Positions 1 to 49,493 of a stretch of DNA of 64,000 bases are shown in pieces. A model generated the notes under the pieces. That model was not told the DNA's origin and did no database searches. It saw only the letters and a program-made list of their open reading frames with translations. The translations under genes were made by a program, and so were the position numbers. The stretch's first letter is position 1. Each line of letters starts with the position of its first letter. Where the stretch lies: the NCBI GenBank assembly GCA_945910005.1, contig OX246744.1, positions 6,261,973 through 6,325,972 of the forward strand. The letters are read 5' to 3'. Source of the DNA: Isoperla grammatica. Lineage: Eukaryota > Arthropoda > Insecta > Plecoptera > Perlodidae.

Positions 1-10986
<10,986 letters not shown>

Positions 10987-11445
10987 CTAAAACAATCAAG
11001 GCGTTTCCATCCCACTTTTATAGCACTCGTATTTTTTTTTCTTCTTTTTTTTTTTACACGAATGCGGTTGAACAGAAATTGCGAGCAAGTTGAAATTTAG
11101 AACATCTACACACTGCTATCTTGGTTGTTCTCGTTTTCACACTGACTCCATTGTAGCAGGTTCTACCCCCATTCATCCCCACACTAATTCTTATTATCAC
11201 CCCATCCCTCGGGCTTACGTGTTTTTACCTCTGTATTCCTTCATCATCTGCTATAGAGGGCCCAGCCCGGGAGAGCGTTCCAGCAAAGTTCAATGTTGAA
11301 CTATTCATTGCATCTAGTAAGTAAGTGGTATCATATCGTAGCTGATTTTCATAAGGGGACATTATCTTAAGAATCATTCTATGTAACTGTTCAACTACAT
11401 TTTATGGAAATCTATCAATCAATCAATCATGAATTCACGTGTTAT

Positions 11446-11655
11446 AGTTGAGAAACTGTAAGATTGACGCCCCCCTCTTTATTCCCTCCACTGCTACACG
11501 ACCCCCCTAACTCCATGAGACAACAAACTGAACAACTGAAACAAACTGATTTTCAGTTACGTATCTCATTTTATCAGGTTGTCACGGAGTTGAGGGGGGT
11601 CGGGTAGCTGTGGAGAGGATATGGAGGGGGCCGTAATTCTTACAGTTTCTCAACT
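11446..11655. mobile_element. Foldback element
   Basis: AGTTGAGAAACTGTAAGA at the left recurs inverted (TTACAGTTTCTCAACT) at the right, with a second inverted block (GAGGGGGGTC against GACCCCCCT). Non-coding. Confidence 0.7.
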
Positions 11656-11986
11656 TTAGCTCAAGATTGGCTGAGGTGCCAAATGAGTCGTCGCAGAAAA
11701 ATGCAAGACTTCGCTCGCTCACTCCATGGTACCCGAAGGATTCTAAATAAAATCCTTTCATTATTTAGACCAGCTCGTTTCCTGGGTCGCGCCCGTTTGC
11801 AGGTAAAGCTATGACCTTATCCGTCTACTCAGAGTTGGGGCGCTATCAGTGTTCAAATATTGACATTTCTAGGAGAAGCCAACTGACAAAGACCTGGGAG
11901 AGGCGTTGAGGCGTGAAGTACAGTTACAACAAGAAAAACTCAACGCTTGGATAATTATGACGGTGATAATACTTTGTTGAAGTCTC

Positions 11987-12164
11987 AGGCCCGAATGCAT
12001 AGTTCACACTCAAGCCCTCCTCAACTCAGCCTCTCCTTAGCCTCACCTAGCCACCAATCACAGAGCCGTCTACATGGCAATGCCGCTCCGTGATTGGTGG
12101 TTGGGCGAGGCTGAGGAGAGGCTGAGTTGAGGAGGGCTTGAGTCTGAACTATGCATTCGAGCCT
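11987..12164. mobile_element. Foldback family F2, copy
   Basis: Starts AGGCCCGAATGCATAGTTCA and ends with the near inverse; inner CACCAATCACAGAGC against CCGTGATTGGTGG. Highly similar to 24605-24779 and 60707-60886. Confidence 0.85.
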
Positions 12165-12211
12165 GTCTTTATAAAAAAAAAAGTTGCCACTAGTATACAC
12201 AGAAGAATTAC

Positions 12212-12331
12212 AATAATACATCATCATCATCATCATCATCATCATCTGTTGCCACGTCCAACTCTGCGTTGGGTCGGCATTGAAGATAAGCCTCTCCATC
12301 TTCTTCTATCCTGCCACCACTCTTCCCCCAC
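12212..12331 (-). mobile_element. LINE 3' end with (ATG)n tail
   Basis: (CAT)n followed by CTGTTGCCACGTCCAACTCT and GGGTCGGCATTGAAGATAAG. The same sequence lies at 43017-43130, where a reverse-transcriptase C-terminal-like frame continues. Minus orientation. Confidence 0.7.
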
Positions 12332-13599
12332 AATAACAACTTATAATAAATTAATAATAATTAAAAGATAATAATTAATAATTTTTTAATAATACACCTT
12401 TTTAGATATCAAAATTAAAGCGAAGGAAAGTATTAACAATAATACAATTTCACGGTAGTAAAGTACAACATTGATTTTAGATTCTTCCTTGGTCCATATA
12501 AATGATTCCGAAAAATGGAAAAGGAACGCTTCAAACAACAAGGGGGGGGGGGGGGGGGGTAGGTAGGTAGGTAGGTTTGTTTATTTACACATTTTATTTC
12601 TAGTCGCAACATTTAAAAAAGCAACTCTTCTAAAGATATAAACGTTTTTCTTTATAATTATATTTGTGCACTTACTTTAAACCGTATTTGTATCCTTATA
12701 TTCGGCGTGCACTCTTTTCTATGTCCCCGGCGAGCTCAATTCATTGATATGATAACGACAGCTCCATGGCTAGGAGGGCTATCACTCACTGGTGGTTATC
12801 TCACACCGTGGCAACTTTTATAACCCATACACAGAGAAGATTAGATTATGAATATAATCTCGACCATTTTTGTATTTTTTTTATTGATAACAGACCGGAA
12901 GTGACAGTAGTGACACCTGGCGTCGATATCGATGCAACTTACCTGTGTGAAGATGCTTAAAGGTAAAGGGTAAAGTCATAATAAAAACAGAGCACAATAT
13001 AATTAATTAATGTTTCTGTGTAATAACTGGAGAACAAAGTGATGTGGTTCGTAGGAACTAAAAATACTGGTTTGAAAATGGCGTAAAATATGTGAATCAT
13101 TACGGTTGTTTGTATTTAAATTTATTACTTGATTTCCCCGTAAAGATAAACATTTTTGAAACTTTTTTAATTAAGTTTTTACGAAAGTTCTTACAAAACC
13201 ATATCATGTTCTCAAGATACTAAACAACTTCTATTTTTTGATCTTAGGGAGGGCGGGGGGGGGGGGGGGGGGAGTTTTGAAATTTTGTACATTTCTACTT
13301 TCAATGGAAAAGGTCAAGGGTTCAATTCCTACTTGATAATTCCATTGGGTTTGAAATATAATTCTATGTAATTAAGTGGAAATTGGACAATGCTTGGAAT
13401 TTGTAATGAAACCGTTCTAAAAGAGAGTCATTGCTTGGAATAATTAAAAAATTCATCTTAATTGAACTATTTTCCTTCGAGTGAGTAATAGCAAATTCTT
13501 CTAACACTATCGCACATTGTTTTCTTTTGCGGTAAGCGCGATAAGGTTTTTAAAATGTTCCGCCCACGGATGTCTCACCGCATCTACCGCTAGATGACA

Positions 13600-13774
13600 G
13601 CACTGTCGCTCTAATGTCGTCACATCCGGCCGTCATCGCGAAGGAGTTTATCTTCGAGTGGACCTACTTGTTTCCATTTACGGTGTTGTCAGTGGATTGT
13701 TTGTGGGCTGGTTGCGAAGAACGAAGACTTTGTGACCCCGATGCTGTTTCTTTGACGGATTATTACACTCTAGA
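13600..13774 (+). promoter_or_regulatory. Candidate promoter / 5' non-coding exon of gene B
   Basis: Gene B's start codon directly follows a splice acceptor, so a non-coding first exon must lie upstream. This block is richer in GC and CpG than its surroundings, has a possible initiator (GTCAGTG near 13689), and ends ACTCTAGA|GTAAGTAC, a strong donor. The exact transcription start is not visible. It could instead belong to an unseen gene. Confidence 0.3.
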
Positions 13775-15357
13775 GTAAGTACAACTCCATAGAATATGTT
13801 TGTTTCGTTGTACAAGCCGCTTTTGCACGACTTTCGGCAGTAGCGCTTCACAAAAATACAGTTGGCTAGGCGTAGGAGTGGTTAGGATCTAGTAGGTATT
13901 TCAAAATAGGCGAGGGTAGCCTGCCTAGCCTAGGCCTGCAACTCGCCTAGGACGACAGGTTCTTTCCTCTTTTGTCTCAAAAAAACACTGAACCTCTCCA
14001 CCATTCTGTATTAATTTGCCGGAATCCCTAACTTGAAGGTTATGATTATTAGGTAAGCCTCTAGGCTCGGTTCACATGTCAAAATTTGCAGGCGTAGACC
14101 CGAGCCTAGAGATGTCAAGTAAGCACATAACAATTCCTGACTCATTAGCGACTCCCGCATTGTTCTCCCCGTCATCGCTAATTAGTAATTACTACGTTAA
14201 GTTTAATTACTGGTAAGAGATTGCTGTGCGGGGCTAGGGCTAGCATGCAGTGTTGTTGAATAATTAAAAACTTTGCCAGACAGGTTTGGGCGTTTTACAA
14301 TATTTGTCGCCCACGGAAATACCAATGGATTGTGGAATCCTGTGTTAAAGTCACGTAGGCCTAGCCTTGTTTGACAGTGTCATTGGTGTACTTGGGCTTA
14401 AATTACTTGTGAAGGTAATTCACAAAGGTAAGGTGAGGTAACTGGACTACTTGACAGGTCTTGGTTCGACTCTCGTCCGGTTTTTCGCGACAACTAGCCA
14501 TGGTAAAAAATGAGAGATTGTGACAGTTCTGGGTTAAGCATGTGGCTGTTAAAACTATTCTTGAGTAATTTGTAATTTAAGAAATATACCGCCAGCCTAG
14601 AATGTTTTTGTGTAGCCTATCCTTCGAAATGTCACAAATGTTTATGTTCGTTTACTTGTGAAATGTGAGCCACTAGTATTTAAACATGTTGTCATGTTTG
14701 TTTATGTCATCGGCTAGGCCCTACCAATGTTTAAAATGTTAATATTAATTAATGTTATTTCGATTCAACAGGTAAGCTATACCTACATGAAACTGACCAG
14801 TGTCCACCCCTTTTTCATCTCGTAGTGTTGACCCCACTTGGGCAAATGAAACTACTTGTTGGATTGGATAACTTGTAAATCATGGTGGTTAGATTCGATT
14901 GGAGTAGGCTACGTGTCGACGCAGGTCTCGTCAATCACCTGCTTGTCTTCTCGATTAACCATGATGTTACATCTTGTTTAACCCTGTCATCCCTGCAGAG
15001 CTATTCTAAATAATCTTAGCCTATGCATTTATTTGTAATATGTATCTAGAATAGTGGAGGAGAACATACCCCTTACATACCCCTTTTACCCCCCCCCCCC
15101 CACCCTGCATCTTCTGACTAGGAAGTAATGTGTCATAGGCCTACTAACCCTAATTACAAAGTATTATGTATTATCATGTAGTGACCATCAACTACAAGTG
15201 AAAAATGTAACTGGTCAAGATGGACATACTGTACTTCAAAGTCCAAATTAATTTTAAGTTATTCCCTAGTCGGTAATTTAGGCTACCAGAATAACAGATC
15301 ATAATGGGATGGTGGGCATTGACTGTGAAGAGCCGGTTCACAAAAATGACTATTGAC
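13775..15357. other. Spacer, AT-rich non-coding stretch
   Basis: Mostly unique-looking sequence with frequent TAGGCCTA-type words and a 13-C run at 15089-15101. No coding exon or transposon recognised. Confidence 0.45.
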
Positions 15358-15557
15358 NNNNNNNNNNNNNNNNNNNNNNNNNNNNNNNNNNNNNNNNNNN
15401 NNNNNNNNNNNNNNNNNNNNNNNNNNNNNNNNNNNNNNNNNNNNNNNNNNNNNNNNNNNNNNNNNNNNNNNNNNNNNNNNNNNNNNNNNNNNNNNNNNNN
15501 NNNNNNNNNNNNNNNNNNNNNNNNNNNNNNNNNNNNNNNNNNNNNNNNNNNNNNNNN
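15358..15557. other. Assembly gap of 200 N
   Basis: Exactly 200 N, probably a placeholder length. ORFs spanning it are meaningless. Confidence 0.99.
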
Positions 15558-16514
15558 AAGCCACGGACCCACTGTATATATTTATCTAGGATGGTATAGC
15601 AGCCCCCCTCGAAATATATTCCTTGACTATAATACGCCACTGATCATAATATGGCTGTGTGTGTTCTTTCTTGTCTGGTTGCTGCTCCCAGACATGGGTT
15701 GTGCGGTTATACGGCCCAGCCTTTCTTTGTATTCTTGACTTAGCTGCTCTCGACGCCCATAGAAGTGTTTTAATACCATCTAGGGTGCGACCCGTCGCGT
15801 TTGTAGGAGGGGCGGCATAATAATCATTGAGTATCTTGAATGGAGGTCCAGCCACACTGGAACAGATGTTCAAGTGTGTTTGTAGGGGGGGGGGGGGGGG
15901 GGGGGGGGGGGGGTATTTGCGGAAATTAATAGCCGTAGTCTTCCGCTAACCGCGTTCGCGCGAAAGCAAAACGGTGGGGATTCTAGTTCGTAAATTTTTG
16001 TATTGTTATTATTTTTAATAACCGTCGTTCTGAATGGAAGTGGAAATGGCTTTGTTTCACAAAACATTTTTTTTTTTTTTTTTACAGATTCATACCCTAA
16101 ATTTGAAATTTAAACAAAAACAAACGTATATAGCAAACATGTAACTAAAAAAAAAAAAAAAAAAACAAAAAAAAAATAGTGAAGGGGGCCGAATAGTGAA
16201 GGGGGCCGAATTTGAATTTTATCCCTTTTTACGCTTGGACCGGATTCTCCATGTGTCCTTCCCGTTTGACGGCTATACGAGAAGTCCTTTTTTCTTTGCT
16301 TTTTGTTGCATTTTTTTTACTTTTCCAAATTCCCCATATAACAGCCGGTTTACCCTAGTGTTGAAGAGAAAAAGGTTCCTTCATGTAGTATGTATTTGTA
16401 GATACTGTTGTAAAACGTCGACTGGCACTCGAAAGCTAATTTACCCTTCCTAGCTATATTTATTTAGCTTCCTGATGTGCCGATGTATATATCCCAAAGG
16501 GTACCCGTAAAGTC

Positions 16515-16755
16515 GACCTGCAGAAACTCGACAGTAGATAACCCCCTAACCGGTGTATTGATAGCGCGTTATCTTATCGCCTTTACCGCCAAAGATATAA
16601 CCCAACAGTGGATTACCCCCTAACCCGTGTACTGATAGCGCGTTATCTTATCGCCTTTACCGCCAAAGGTATCGCGCCTACTGTTCGAGTTTCTGCACCA
16701 GAGATAGATAGCGGGTTCCTTTTACTTCCGTGTAGATGAGTTTCTGCAGGTTGAC
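16515..16755. repeat. Tandem 75-bp duplication flanked by inverted arms
   Basis: Two units (about 16537-16608 and 16612-16683) share TGATAGCGCGTTATCTTATC and GCCTTTACCGCCAAAG. They sit between CTGCAGAAACTCGACAGTA and its inverse TACTGTTCGAGTTTCTGCA; GAGTTTCTGCAGGTTGAC follows at 16738. Probably the core of a foldback element. Confidence 0.7.
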
Positions 16756-17274
16756 ATTCTGATCCCAAATGGTTGCTGCTTGCGTGTACCGTATACAAAT
16801 TTAATAACAGCTAATAGTATTGTACGCAGTGTACGGCGTGGAGTAATTAAAGGGTCGCGATTAATGGAGCCAACCACGCCCTTAACATCGCTCGTGAGTG
16901 CCCGAGCATTGGGGATGTGTGACCCGGCTTCGAGCCTTGGTCGGAGTATGCGGCGCGGCAGTCGAACCTCAAAAACCACGAGAACTTACGGTTTTCCAAG
17001 ATCGTATCTTGAAAACAATGTTTAAAATCGAAATGGTGTGTAGATAATGCAGGTAGATATTATCAGTATCTACAATTCTACAGATAACGAAATAAAATAG
17101 ATATATGCAAAATTCATTGCTTTCGACTAAAATCCGATGATTGAGGTATTATTTTTTCACCGAAATTAAGGACACTCAGAAGATAAGTATAGATGATGAT
17201 TCTTGTTGGTTACGTCTCGATTATTGTAATTATGCTAATCGTGACGACAAGAGGACGGGGACAATGAGATACAA

Positions 17275-17350
17275 GAGGCGCGGGATTCGAACCCAGGTCT
17301 CTGGGTAGCACACGCTTACGACCTGCGCTTCTACCGAGCTTGATTCGAAC
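17275..17350 (-). mobile_element. tRNA-like head, probable SINE
   Basis: On the minus strand it reads CTCGGTAGAAGCGCAGG (A-box-like), then GGGTTCGAATCCC (B box), as in a tRNA. I could not fold a full cloverleaf with a clear acceptor stem, so a tRNA-derived SINE is likelier than a gene. Confidence 0.45.
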
Positions 17351-17553
17351 CTCCACCGCCCGACGTATAATCGTCTTCTGCCAAAACCCCTTCTATATTT
17401 TGTAACTCTACCGAATCGATTTCGCGCCGAAATTACAACTTTTTCCGCCGAGACCGATCAAGAGTTATGTGAAGAAGGTTCTCGGCGGAAATGGATGTGA
17501 TTTCGGTCCGAAAATGTCTCGGCAGAGTTACCAATTAGACCTTTTTCAGAATT

Positions 17554-19084
17554 GGGTTTTTAATCGTAGAATAGGGAAGATAAAGGAATAGCGTAAACTA
17601 TGGTACAAAATAAATAAAACAGAAGGCCCGTGACCCCCGTTTTCTTTTTTAGTTAAATTAAAAGCACACTTATTGTGGTGTATGTTGTGAATTGTAGCCA
17701 AATATCACTATTTATTCATTGGTCAGCCCCGCCGTGACGTCACGACGTGTTGCCGTGGTGGTTTTCCAATGTTATTTGTGTTTACTCACGAATATCTCGA
17801 GAGCGAGTTACATAACATCGTCTTTTTAATGCATGTTTTAATCATTGTTTAATTATCTACAATGTCATACATAATTAAATCATGTTTAATTTCACGTTAA
17901 TCTATTGCACCGTGTTTTAGGTCAAGTGTATAGGTTTTCCAATCGTACAATAGGAAAGATAGGGGAACAGCGTAGAATATAGGCCGAAATAACTCAAAAA
18001 GAAGGCCCGTGACCCCCGTTTTTTATTTCAGTCAAATAACAAGCACACTTACAGTAGTGTGTGTTGTAAATTATAGCCATTATTATCATTATATATTCAT
18101 TGGTCAGCCCCGCCGTGACGTCACGACGTGTTGCCGTGGTGGTTTTGCTATGTTATTTGTGTGTTTAGTCACGAATATCTCTAAAACGAGTTTAATAACA
18201 TCGTCTTTTTAATTCCTGTTTTAATCATTATTTAATTATCTACAATGTCATACATAATTTAATCATGTTTAATTTCACGTTAGTCTACTGCACCGTGTTT
18301 TAGGTCAAGTGTATAGGTTTTCCAATCGTACAATAGGGAAGATAGGGGAACAGCGTAGCGTAGAATATAGGTCGAAATAACTCAAAAAGAAGGCCCGTGA
18401 CCCCCGTTTTGTTAAAATTTTGTTGAAAAGCATACTTACAGTAGTGTTTGTTGTGAATTATAGCGAAATATCATTATATATTCACTGGTCAGCCCCGCCG
18501 TGATGTCACGACGTGTTGCTGTGGGGGTTTTGCAATGTTATTTGTGTGTTTAGTCACGAATATCTCTAAAACGAGTTTAATAACATCGTCTTTTTAATGC
18601 CTGTTTTAATGATATTTTAAGTATCTACAATGTCATACATAACTTAAACATGTAAAATTTCATGTTAATCTACTGCACCGTGTTTTAGGTCAACGCGTAC
18701 AGGGTTGTCAATCGTACAATAGGGAAGATAGGGGAATAGCGTAGAATATAGGCCAAAATAACTCAAAACGAAGGCCCGTGACCCCCGTTTTTTTTTTAGT
18801 TGAATGAAAAGCACACTTACAGTAGTGTATGTTTTATGTTGTGAATTATTGCCAAATATCATTATATATTAATTGGTCAGCCCCGCCGTGACGTCACGAC
18901 GTGTTGCCGTGGGGGTTTCGCAATGTTATTTGTGTGTTACGTCACGAATATCTCTAAAACGAGTTAAATAACAGTTTTTTTAATCCCTGTTTTAATCATT
19001 GTTTAATTATCTACAATGTGATACATAAAACTTAAACATGTTTAATTTCATGTTAATCTACTGCACCGTATTTTAGGTCAACGC
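17554..19084. repeat. Tandem array, four units of about 380 bp
   Basis: Units begin near 17554, 17932, 18315 and 18702. Each contains ATAGGGAAGATA, AAGGCCCGTGACCCCCG, GGTCAGCCCCGCCGTGA with the palindrome CGTGACGTCACG (TGATGTCACG in unit 3), GTGTTGCCGTGG and CTACTGCACCGTGTTTTAGG. Spacing 378-387 bp. No coding frame is conserved between units. Confidence 0.92.
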
Positions 19085-19254
19085 CGCTAGGACCCTTAGG
19101 TTGGAATTCATAGTCGGCCCCTACACCTAGGGGCGCCCATTGTTGCTAAGGTAACAATTGTTTCCATGTTATTTCCCATAAACAAAACAAATCCATAGCA
19201 ACAATGGGTGCCCCTAGGTGTAGGGGCCGACTATGAATTCCAACCTTAGATAGA
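19085..19254. mobile_element. Foldback element abutting the 380-bp array
   Basis: AAGGTTGGAATTC-type arms: GAATTCATAGTCGGCCCCTA and CACCTAGGGGCGCCCATTGT against their inverses up to 19250. A second degenerate copy is at 19666-19790. Confidence 0.8.
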
Positions 19255-19665
19255 GCTAATCACGACTCTGTAGATCTTCAATGACAACAATGCACAACAG
19301 TGAAAAATGCACCTTAACATAACTATCCAGGACCCTTTGATCATGCTTTGATAGAGCAAATCACGGCTTTCTAGATCAATTCTGAAAATCATCTATAGAG
19401 ATCCAGGAAGGTTTGTTTGCGTTTTGAGGAACGGCCTCGTCGGCGACGCAAAGTCTTTCAGAGAACAATTGGCCACGACCGGGAGTGTTTTGTTGTTGTT
19501 TTTTTTGTTGGTCCCGGCCGGCACATCCGGTACCGCGCCGGCGCACACCACGTGTTTCCGGTTTGTGCCGACTAAGTAGAATGTGCCGGCCGGACAGAAC
19601 ATCAATCGCGATGTGCCGCCTTCGTGGTCTCGTCGTCGCGATTACCTAGATTAGTGCCATAGTCT

Positions 19666-19790
19666 TAGGCTGGCATTCATAGTCGTCCCCTACACCTAGG
19701 TGCGTCCGTTGTTACCAAGGTAACAGTTGCTTGCATGTTATTTCCCACATAGAAAACAAATCCGTCCATGGCAACAATGGGTAGGAGCAG
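19666..19790. mobile_element. Degenerate copy of the 19085 foldback
   Basis: Contains CATTCATAGTCGTCCCCTAC, GGTAACAGTTGCTTGCATGT and GGCAACAATGGGTAGG. The right arm is cut short. Confidence 0.65.
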
Positions 19791-19948
19791 ACTTGTTGGG
19801 GTGCTAACTCCTATACTTATGTTGAAATACTTTCTTGGTCAAATCATGGACTTATAATTTAATAATTTTTCGTAGGAATACCCGTCATAGGGTACACACC
19901 AGCTTTACCTGATGTGCCCCTCTTCAGGTGACTAACTAGGTTGTTATG

Positions 19949-20540
19949 TACTACGTTTACATGCAGGTTTGAAAAAGTTTTGACTCAAGTCAAACCAAAA
20001 CCGTCGATCGTTTACATGCCATCGATCTGAATACGTTCTCAAACCATTTTTTAGTTCGTACATTTCCCGGTATACAGCGCCACTTACAATAAGACATTTC
20101 ACTGCTTTCTAAAGAGACATTGGAACAACAGAGAGGGCAGTGCGGGTAATCTATACAACAACAACAACAAAACAACAAAGCTGTCACATTTAGCTGTCAC
20201 AACATGTAATCCTCACACATTTGTTATATTTTAAGACTTGCGACTTCAAAATATAATATATTACCATCTAGAAGATACAAGCGCGGTAGAAAAGTGAGAA
20301 CCTAACCTCACTTTGCACTGCCACCGCCGGTTTAGTTTGCTAATGAGCCCGCCAAGTCGAAACGTATTGGCGGCAGTGGGGTGTTTACATGGCAGTTTCC
20401 AAAACTAGTTTTCAAGTCACCCCTGCGAGCAAACAGGCGTGACTCGAACCGATCCAAACCCACTTTCGAAGTGTTTATATGCTGTTTTGAAAACTCAAAA
20501 CGTTCTCAAATCGATTTCAAACCTGCATGTAAACGTAGTA
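19949..20540. mobile_element. DNA-transposon-like element
   Basis: Perfect terminal inverted repeat TACTACGTTTACATGCAGGT and a few bases more, inverted at 20516-20540. About 590 bp, no transposase frame. The interior has diverged inverted blocks (GTTCTCAAACC against GTTCTCAAATCG). Confidence 0.75.
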
Positions 20541-20547
20541 ATGGTGT

Positions 20548-20722
20548 TTGGGTAGTTGGGAAGGAATGTCCGAGGGTTATTTAGGACTCAATCCCAGCAT
20601 TCGCCTTTACGACCGAGGAAAACCTTGGACAAACCCGCAGTCAGGACTGCCGGTGGCCGGAATCGAACCGGCGACCTCCCAAATTAGAGTCTCGCGTCTT
20701 ACCGCTGAGCCACCTCTGTCGG
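20548..20722 (-). mobile_element. tRNA-headed SINE family S2, copy 1
   Basis: On the minus strand: GAGGTGGCTCAGCGGTAAGA (A box), GGTTCGATTCCGGCCACC (B box), then CCAAGGTTTTCCTCGG and CCCTCGGACATTCCTT. A second copy in plus orientation is at 21655-21842. Confidence 0.75.
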
Positions 20723-21654
20723 TATGGCCTTATAATAGTAACTTTGTTACTGGACCTGAATCAGCTAGTAAATCAATGTCACGGAAGAAGGCGGTTGGCG
20801 GCCATTTTAGCCCTAAAGTTTCGTATTATGACATTGTTCACATTGTTGTTAAATGACTGTTGATGTGTCATTGCTTAACGATAGGGGCTAAAATGGTGGA
20901 CAATCTCCAAAACTGGAAATGAGAATCGCAGACGCGTTTTCCAACCATGTTGCGCAAATAACGAGTCCCAATTTCAAACACCGATTTCTGATTCGATGAC
21001 TGATTTCTGTCAATTGGCCACGAATATAACGGGGGGGAAATTTAAACTGCTGTACGTACAGCTTTTAATAGATTGCTTTGCTAGTTGACTTTCCATGTTC
21101 GACTCCCGTCTGGTACATTACTTACTTTACTTTATTGTAAGTAAGGCCAGTGTGGGGCACAATGCCCTCTTAAGCCTGATGAGTGATGATTGGTGACTGA
21201 TAATGAGGAAGGGAGGAGGGGAAGCCTGATACCGGCACGTAGTCTACTCCTGTTGAAAAGTACCAAGGGGACCATCGGCTTTACGTCCCATCCGAAAGGA
21301 CGGTGTAACTTTGACCAGTCATATAGGTTCCTCCACTAACCGTGCATTGGTGTTATGTGGCACTTTGGGGCATACAACATACTGCTGAATACAAAATCAA
21401 GTGCTATAAAAGTTCCCGCTGAGACTCGGGTGTAGGTTTAATGTAGGGGGGGGGGGGGGGGGAGGGGGTTCAGCTTGAAGCCATGCGGACGTGAATAAGG
21501 TCAAGTCATGCTGAATGGAGAGTAGTTGTCGATGTGTTTTGTTTTGTCTACCATATTTCAAGCAAGTCTGGTATAACGATGTTTTAACAGTTTTTTTTAC
21601 GTACTTTTTTCTACCGCTCTCTCGTATTTCTTGGACTAGGACAACTAAACCTCG

Positions 21655-21842
21655 ATAAATTGAATGGCTGGTCCGACGAGAGAGGCTAACTCGCGGTACT
21701 CGATTCGGGAGGTCGCCGGTTCGATTTCGGCCACCGGCAATCCTTTTAGTAGAAGGGGTTTTTCCCCCAAGGTTTTCCTCAGACACAATGGCGAATGCTA
21801 TAGCCCTCGGACATTCCTTACTCACTTCCGAATAGTTAGACA
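21655..21842 (+). mobile_element. tRNA-headed SINE family S2, copy 2
   Basis: GGAGGTCGCCGGTTCGATTT with the B box, then CAAGGTTTTCCTCAGACACA, GGCGAATGCTATAGCCCTCG and GACATTCCTT. Matches copy 1; the A-box side is more decayed. Confidence 0.7.
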
Positions 21843-22782
21843 ATAACGTATGTACGTAGTCGGGTGAAGAGGGGGAAAAGAATATATTTCTAAGTGTTTA
21901 CTTTGTGAAACAGCGCTGTTTCGGTCATCTCAAGTTTCGAGAACGCTGAACTCGTGTTTTCGTCCACTATAACTCAGGAAACGTCGGTAAATGACTGAAT
22001 TCTCGTCCCGTGAGGTGTGACCACTCGAACCCATTCCCTTCCGCGCGCGTTGCCCGTATAGTATCTACGAGCCAAGTCTAAACAACACTCTCTTATATGC
22101 TATTCACACATCACTAATTGATGAACACATCTTATATCTAGGTGGGGCCCAATGAGCGACCCGGCTCCAACAAGTAGGTAGGTAGTAACTAGCCTGTTGA
22201 ATGCAACATGTCGTAATGGAACGAGTTTTTCCGTCGAAAATACGCAGGGTTGCCAGATTTCTCTTTTTGTTTGTCGTGACAAACAACAGGATCGCCTCTG
22301 TGACTAAGAAGACACAATCGGTGGATAGTATATCTGGCAAGGTGTCAATTATATATATAACCTTGGCTTGTTTATGTTTTGTCGTTAGCAGGGAATCGCT
22401 TTCGTTTACACTTTGGCCGGTGGCGTCAGGGCCCTTAAATATGTTGGAGGGGGGGGGGCGGGCGGGCGGGCGCTTCGGGTGACCCCCCCTCTCATACCCT
22501 TAAAATAAAATGTTTGGGATAGAATAGAGTAAGTTATTGTTTGGTATCAAATAACTTACTAAACCCTAAACTCTGCGATTTCTTTGATCAATTTTTTGTG
22601 ACCTCTGATGACTTTTAGTAGCCTACCATAATTATACACATATTTTTTTTAGGTATAAACTAAGTGTTGGAGGTAAATTACGAAGTGTTTGTGGCTTGTG
22701 CGCATATACGTATACAATTTATTTTTTTAGTTAATAACTTAATACATGTATGAAAATACATTCTTGCAAAAACAATACAGTA

Positions 22783-22950
22783 CAGCCCACTTATAACAAA
22801 CTTGAAGGGAGCTGATTTTTACTTTGTTAAAAAAGAACTTTGTTAAAACAGAACCAATTTGCATGTATTTATGTTTAAGGTGAATCAAAATTACTTTGTT
22901 AAATCCAGAATTTTGTTAAAAGAGAGTTCTTTAAAAGTGGGGCCCGACTG
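22783..22950. mobile_element. Pogo/Tc1-like MITE
   Basis: 168 bp starting CAGCCCACTT and ending GTGGGGCCCGACTG, flanked by TA on both sides. The interior repeats TTTGTTAAA. CAGT ends with TA target sites are typical of the pogo branch (family knowledge). Confidence 0.6.
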
Positions 22951-23171
22951 TAGTTCATTTCAAAATTACAAACTCAAAATTTGCATGGGAAAAACTGAGT
23001 ACACGAGATAAAAAAAGTTATGTGCCTATGTAGGTATATAATATTGTAATTTTTTTTGCCGAAGTTAGTAAAAATTCTTCCCGCCGGAAAATAATTAATA
23101 TTATTTTATCATGAATGGATTGCTCTTGAAAATGAAAAAAGAAAATAACGACATCGTTACTGTTGTTTCAG

Positions 23172-49493
<26,322 letters not shown>

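Larger units (their letters stand above)
10987..13600. other. Spacer left part (upstream of gene A)
   Basis: Non-coding. Expected to hold the gene A promoter and first non-coding exon. One strong minus-strand donor (CAG|GTAAGT reading down from 12943) could end such an exon, but nothing else supports it. Holds foldbacks at 11446 and 11987, a LINE 3' end at 12212, and 18-G runs at 12542-12559 and 13255-13272. Confidence 0.45.
15558..17550. other. Spacer, repeat-bearing non-coding stretch
   Basis: Includes a 29-G run (15885-15913), poly-A near 16147-16175, a symmetric duplicated module (16515-16705) and a tRNA-like block (17275-17350). No gene recognised. Confidence 0.45.
20723..23171. other. 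Spacer right part (upstream of gene B coding exon 1)
   Basis: Non-coding. Contains a 17-G run (21446-21462), SINE S2 copy 2 and a small pogo-like element (22783-22950). If the exon at 13.7 kb is real, this is gene B's first intron. Confidence 0.45.

Noticed and set aside
15192..15738. Open frames crossing 15358-15557
   Set aside because: They run through 200 N and are meaningless.
20640..20722. tRNA gene on the minus strand
   Set aside because: Same reasoning: tRNA-like head of SINE S2 with a partner copy at 21655.
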